DNA of 64,000 nt from Neodiprion pinetum (Eukaryota > Arthropoda > Insecta > Hymenoptera > Diprionidae), in NCBI RefSeq assembly GCF_021155775.2, contig NC_060237.1, positions 1,118,501 to 1,182,500 of the forward strand. Reading direction: 5' to 3'. The position numbers and the translations under genes are program-made. This document shows, in pieces, positions 62,206-64,000 of this stretch. Each line of letters opens with the position of its first letter. The stretch's first letter is position 1. The notes under the pieces were generated by a model that worked only from the letters and a program-made list of their open reading frames with translations, did not search any database and was not told the DNA's origin.

Positions 62206-63486
62206 TTCCAGCCCTCTCCCCCTCCTTGTCCCAAGACCCGTGTGTATTTTCTCGCCATAGTCTCCATCTTCGATCATCCGTCGTATTTACTTCAGCCAAA
62301 TGCGTACGCTCTCCGCCTCCTCTTCTTCCCGATCCTTTTTCCTCTCCTTCGTCTTCTACTCTCGACCCTGCAAACGGGTAGCGGAGAAGTGGCTGAACCA
62401 GTGACGCGGCTATCGTTAAGTCGAATAAACAGAATCATAATCAGCCTCAGATTCTGAGAGTAAACCGCACGGCTCTAAGATGCAGGAGTGTGAAATGAAA
62501 TTTGAAAACGACGAGTCTAGCATTCATCAACATCGCTTCCAACGGTGAAGCCTACGCTCGTCGCTCAATAGCGCGGAAAGACCCGTTCGACGTTCGTATA
62601 CCTCCGCAGTCGATCGGGGTGGAGTTTGGGCCAGTAAGTTACCCCAGCGCTATTTTCCCGAGGTCCCACAATGAAACCTCTCTGCATAACGCGGCGGAGT
62701 AACGAAAATCCGGCGATTGGAAGGCATATGTGTGACCGGTGCCTGCCCTCCCGAAAAAATCGAAAATCCGGAAACCGGTAGCGCTTTGCTAACGGGTGGC
62801 CCCTTCTTCTTCACCCCTCTTCGTGCAAAGCGCGGGGAATGAACGAATACGAATTTCAAATATCCGAGAGAACAATTCAAGCGGTTGAAACACGAATTTC
62901 ACTGCGTATGGATATCTCAAACTGGATTGAATATTTTCACGCGACGTTGTGAAAAGAAAAATCAGGCTGACCGATCGCTAATTCCCGAGGCGTACGAGGC
63001 CGTTTAAAAAGTAATACTTCAACGGTTGAAAGGGTTTGAACAGAACTGAATAGAGTGGGCGGCGAGGACCGAAGGGTTCCAACTCGTTCACTATTGACAC
63101 GTAATTCAGGCAGGACCAATAAATCGCCGAGATTTAGAGGTATACGTGTGTGCGTATGTGTACACGTATAGAGACGTGGGGAAAATTCAGCAAACGGAAT
63201 CCTTTCAGAGAGGTTAAATTCCGCTACACGAGACCCATCGGACCCTGCCGGACTCGAGTCCGACCGGATGCGCGAAAAAGCCTCCGGAAGAGGAGTGGCG
63301 GGCGAGCATTGTGACCATGAGGCTTCAACAAAATCCCTAATCGCTTACATGGTCCGAGGTGGTGGCACTGATCGGTCATTTTTTGGAATGCCGATTCAAG
63401 TTGTGGAGTTATTGAATCCATGTTATTCGTTTTATTCATTTTATCGATACGAACACAACGGAGGATAAATTGGCAATTTCGATATG

Positions 63487-64000
63487 TTTATTAAATTGCT
63501 CAGAGCCAATCACGAAAGATTTTCTTCACCCAAATAGATGCCTAGTTGGGTACAATTCTTGAAAAACAAAACAAAGGATACGATCAATGGTGTAAATTAA
63601 AAACGGTATAAGACAAAGTCGGTAGAATAGCGCTATACAAAGAAATGTATACGTACAAGATAACCATAGCAGCGAAACAATACCGAATAGTGAGTGCAAA
63701 TATCATTATTGGTCTTAACAATACGGACAATAATAGACTTAGCGTTAGAGGTTTACAGCCTCTAGTGATTATCGACGTTGGATTTTAAATGTAAGGGGAA
63801 AGAATTTTGTTGATTCATAATTTATGAGACGGCTTTAGCTAATTCTTATCTTGTATTCACCTGTTACAATGACTTACCCCTTTCGGGCCAATAATATTAT
63901 TTTACAACCACTCATTCAATGAAGATTATCGATATTAAATGGATTAGAAGTATAATTTGACTTATAATAGGCTTATCCGGCTGTACAGCCGTCTGGTCAA
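63487..64000 (-). other. possible 3' UTR of a minus-strand gene leaving the window
   Basis: An AATAAA on the minus strand at 63487-63492 is preceded (towards 64000) by about 500 bp that is visibly more AT-rich than the neighbouring CpG-containing DNA and has no long open frame. This resembles a 3' UTR whose coding part lies beyond the window, but AT-rich intergenic DNA would look the same. Confidence 0.2.

Larger units (their letters stand above)
40291..63486. other. gene-poor region with microsatellites
   Basis: No exon can be supported in these 23 kb. Open stretches are short or overlap on both strands in CT- and GA-rich DNA. Visible content: poly(A) 43871-43888; an inverted repeat GAAGGGG...CCCCTTC at about 43253-43275; an A-rich run 47572-47598; a CTGC/CTTG run 51222-51266; a CT run 52870-52909; a GT run 57762-57801; a Pro/Ser-coding-like CCCTCCTCG run near 59010-59035; and poly(C) 62192-62205. 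It may be intergenic or the intron of a large gene whose exons lie outside. Confidence 0.5.

Overview
This is a eukaryotic nuclear window, most likely from an insect. The evidence is multi-exon genes with short GT-AG introns (about 70-130 nt plus a few longer ones), AATAAA/ATTAAA poly(A) signals, many GA/CT/CTGC/CAG microsatellites and long CpG-containing gene-free flanks. A hymenopteran (sawfly or wasp) is my best guess, but nothing in the sequence proves the order. There are no bacterial-type operons, rRNA genes, CRISPR arrays or convincing tRNA genes.

Layout: (1) 1-17.0 kb: gene-poor DNA with microsatellites and no recognisable exon. (2) 17,060-20,360, minus strand: a complete eight-exon gene for the spliceosome-disassembly G-patch protein TFIP11 (tuftelin-interacting protein 11; Ntr1/Spp382 family). 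The reconstructed protein is 836 residues. One of its introns appears to be GC-AG. (3) About 20.8-33.3 kb: a satellite array of 35 full tandem units of 341-342 bp. It has internal higher-order periodicity (1,367 and 2,734 bp; also 1,026 and 1,368 bp) and a strongly diverged monomer at each edge. (4) 33.6-35.5 kb: a possible terminal exon of a minus-strand transcript, then the upstream region of the next gene. (5) 35,595-38,604, plus strand: a six-exon tetraspanin. It ends at a TGA that is followed, in the same frame and apparently in the same transcript, by 458 more sense codons (38,605-39,978), a stop, and an AATAAA at 40,269. (6) 40.3-63.5 kb: gene-poor DNA with microsatellites. (7) A weak hint of a minus-strand 3' UTR entering from the right edge.

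The two clear genes are unrelated in function: TFIP11 acts in the nucleus on post-splicing spliceosomes, and the tetraspanin is an integral membrane organiser. The most notable observations are the stop-interrupted cytoplasmic extension of the tetraspanin, the ordered satellite array beginning about 430-540 bp upstream of the TFIP11 start codon, and the inferred GC-AG intron inside TFIP11. Exon boundaries were assigned by eye from splice sites, phase and recalled family similarity; no database search was possible.
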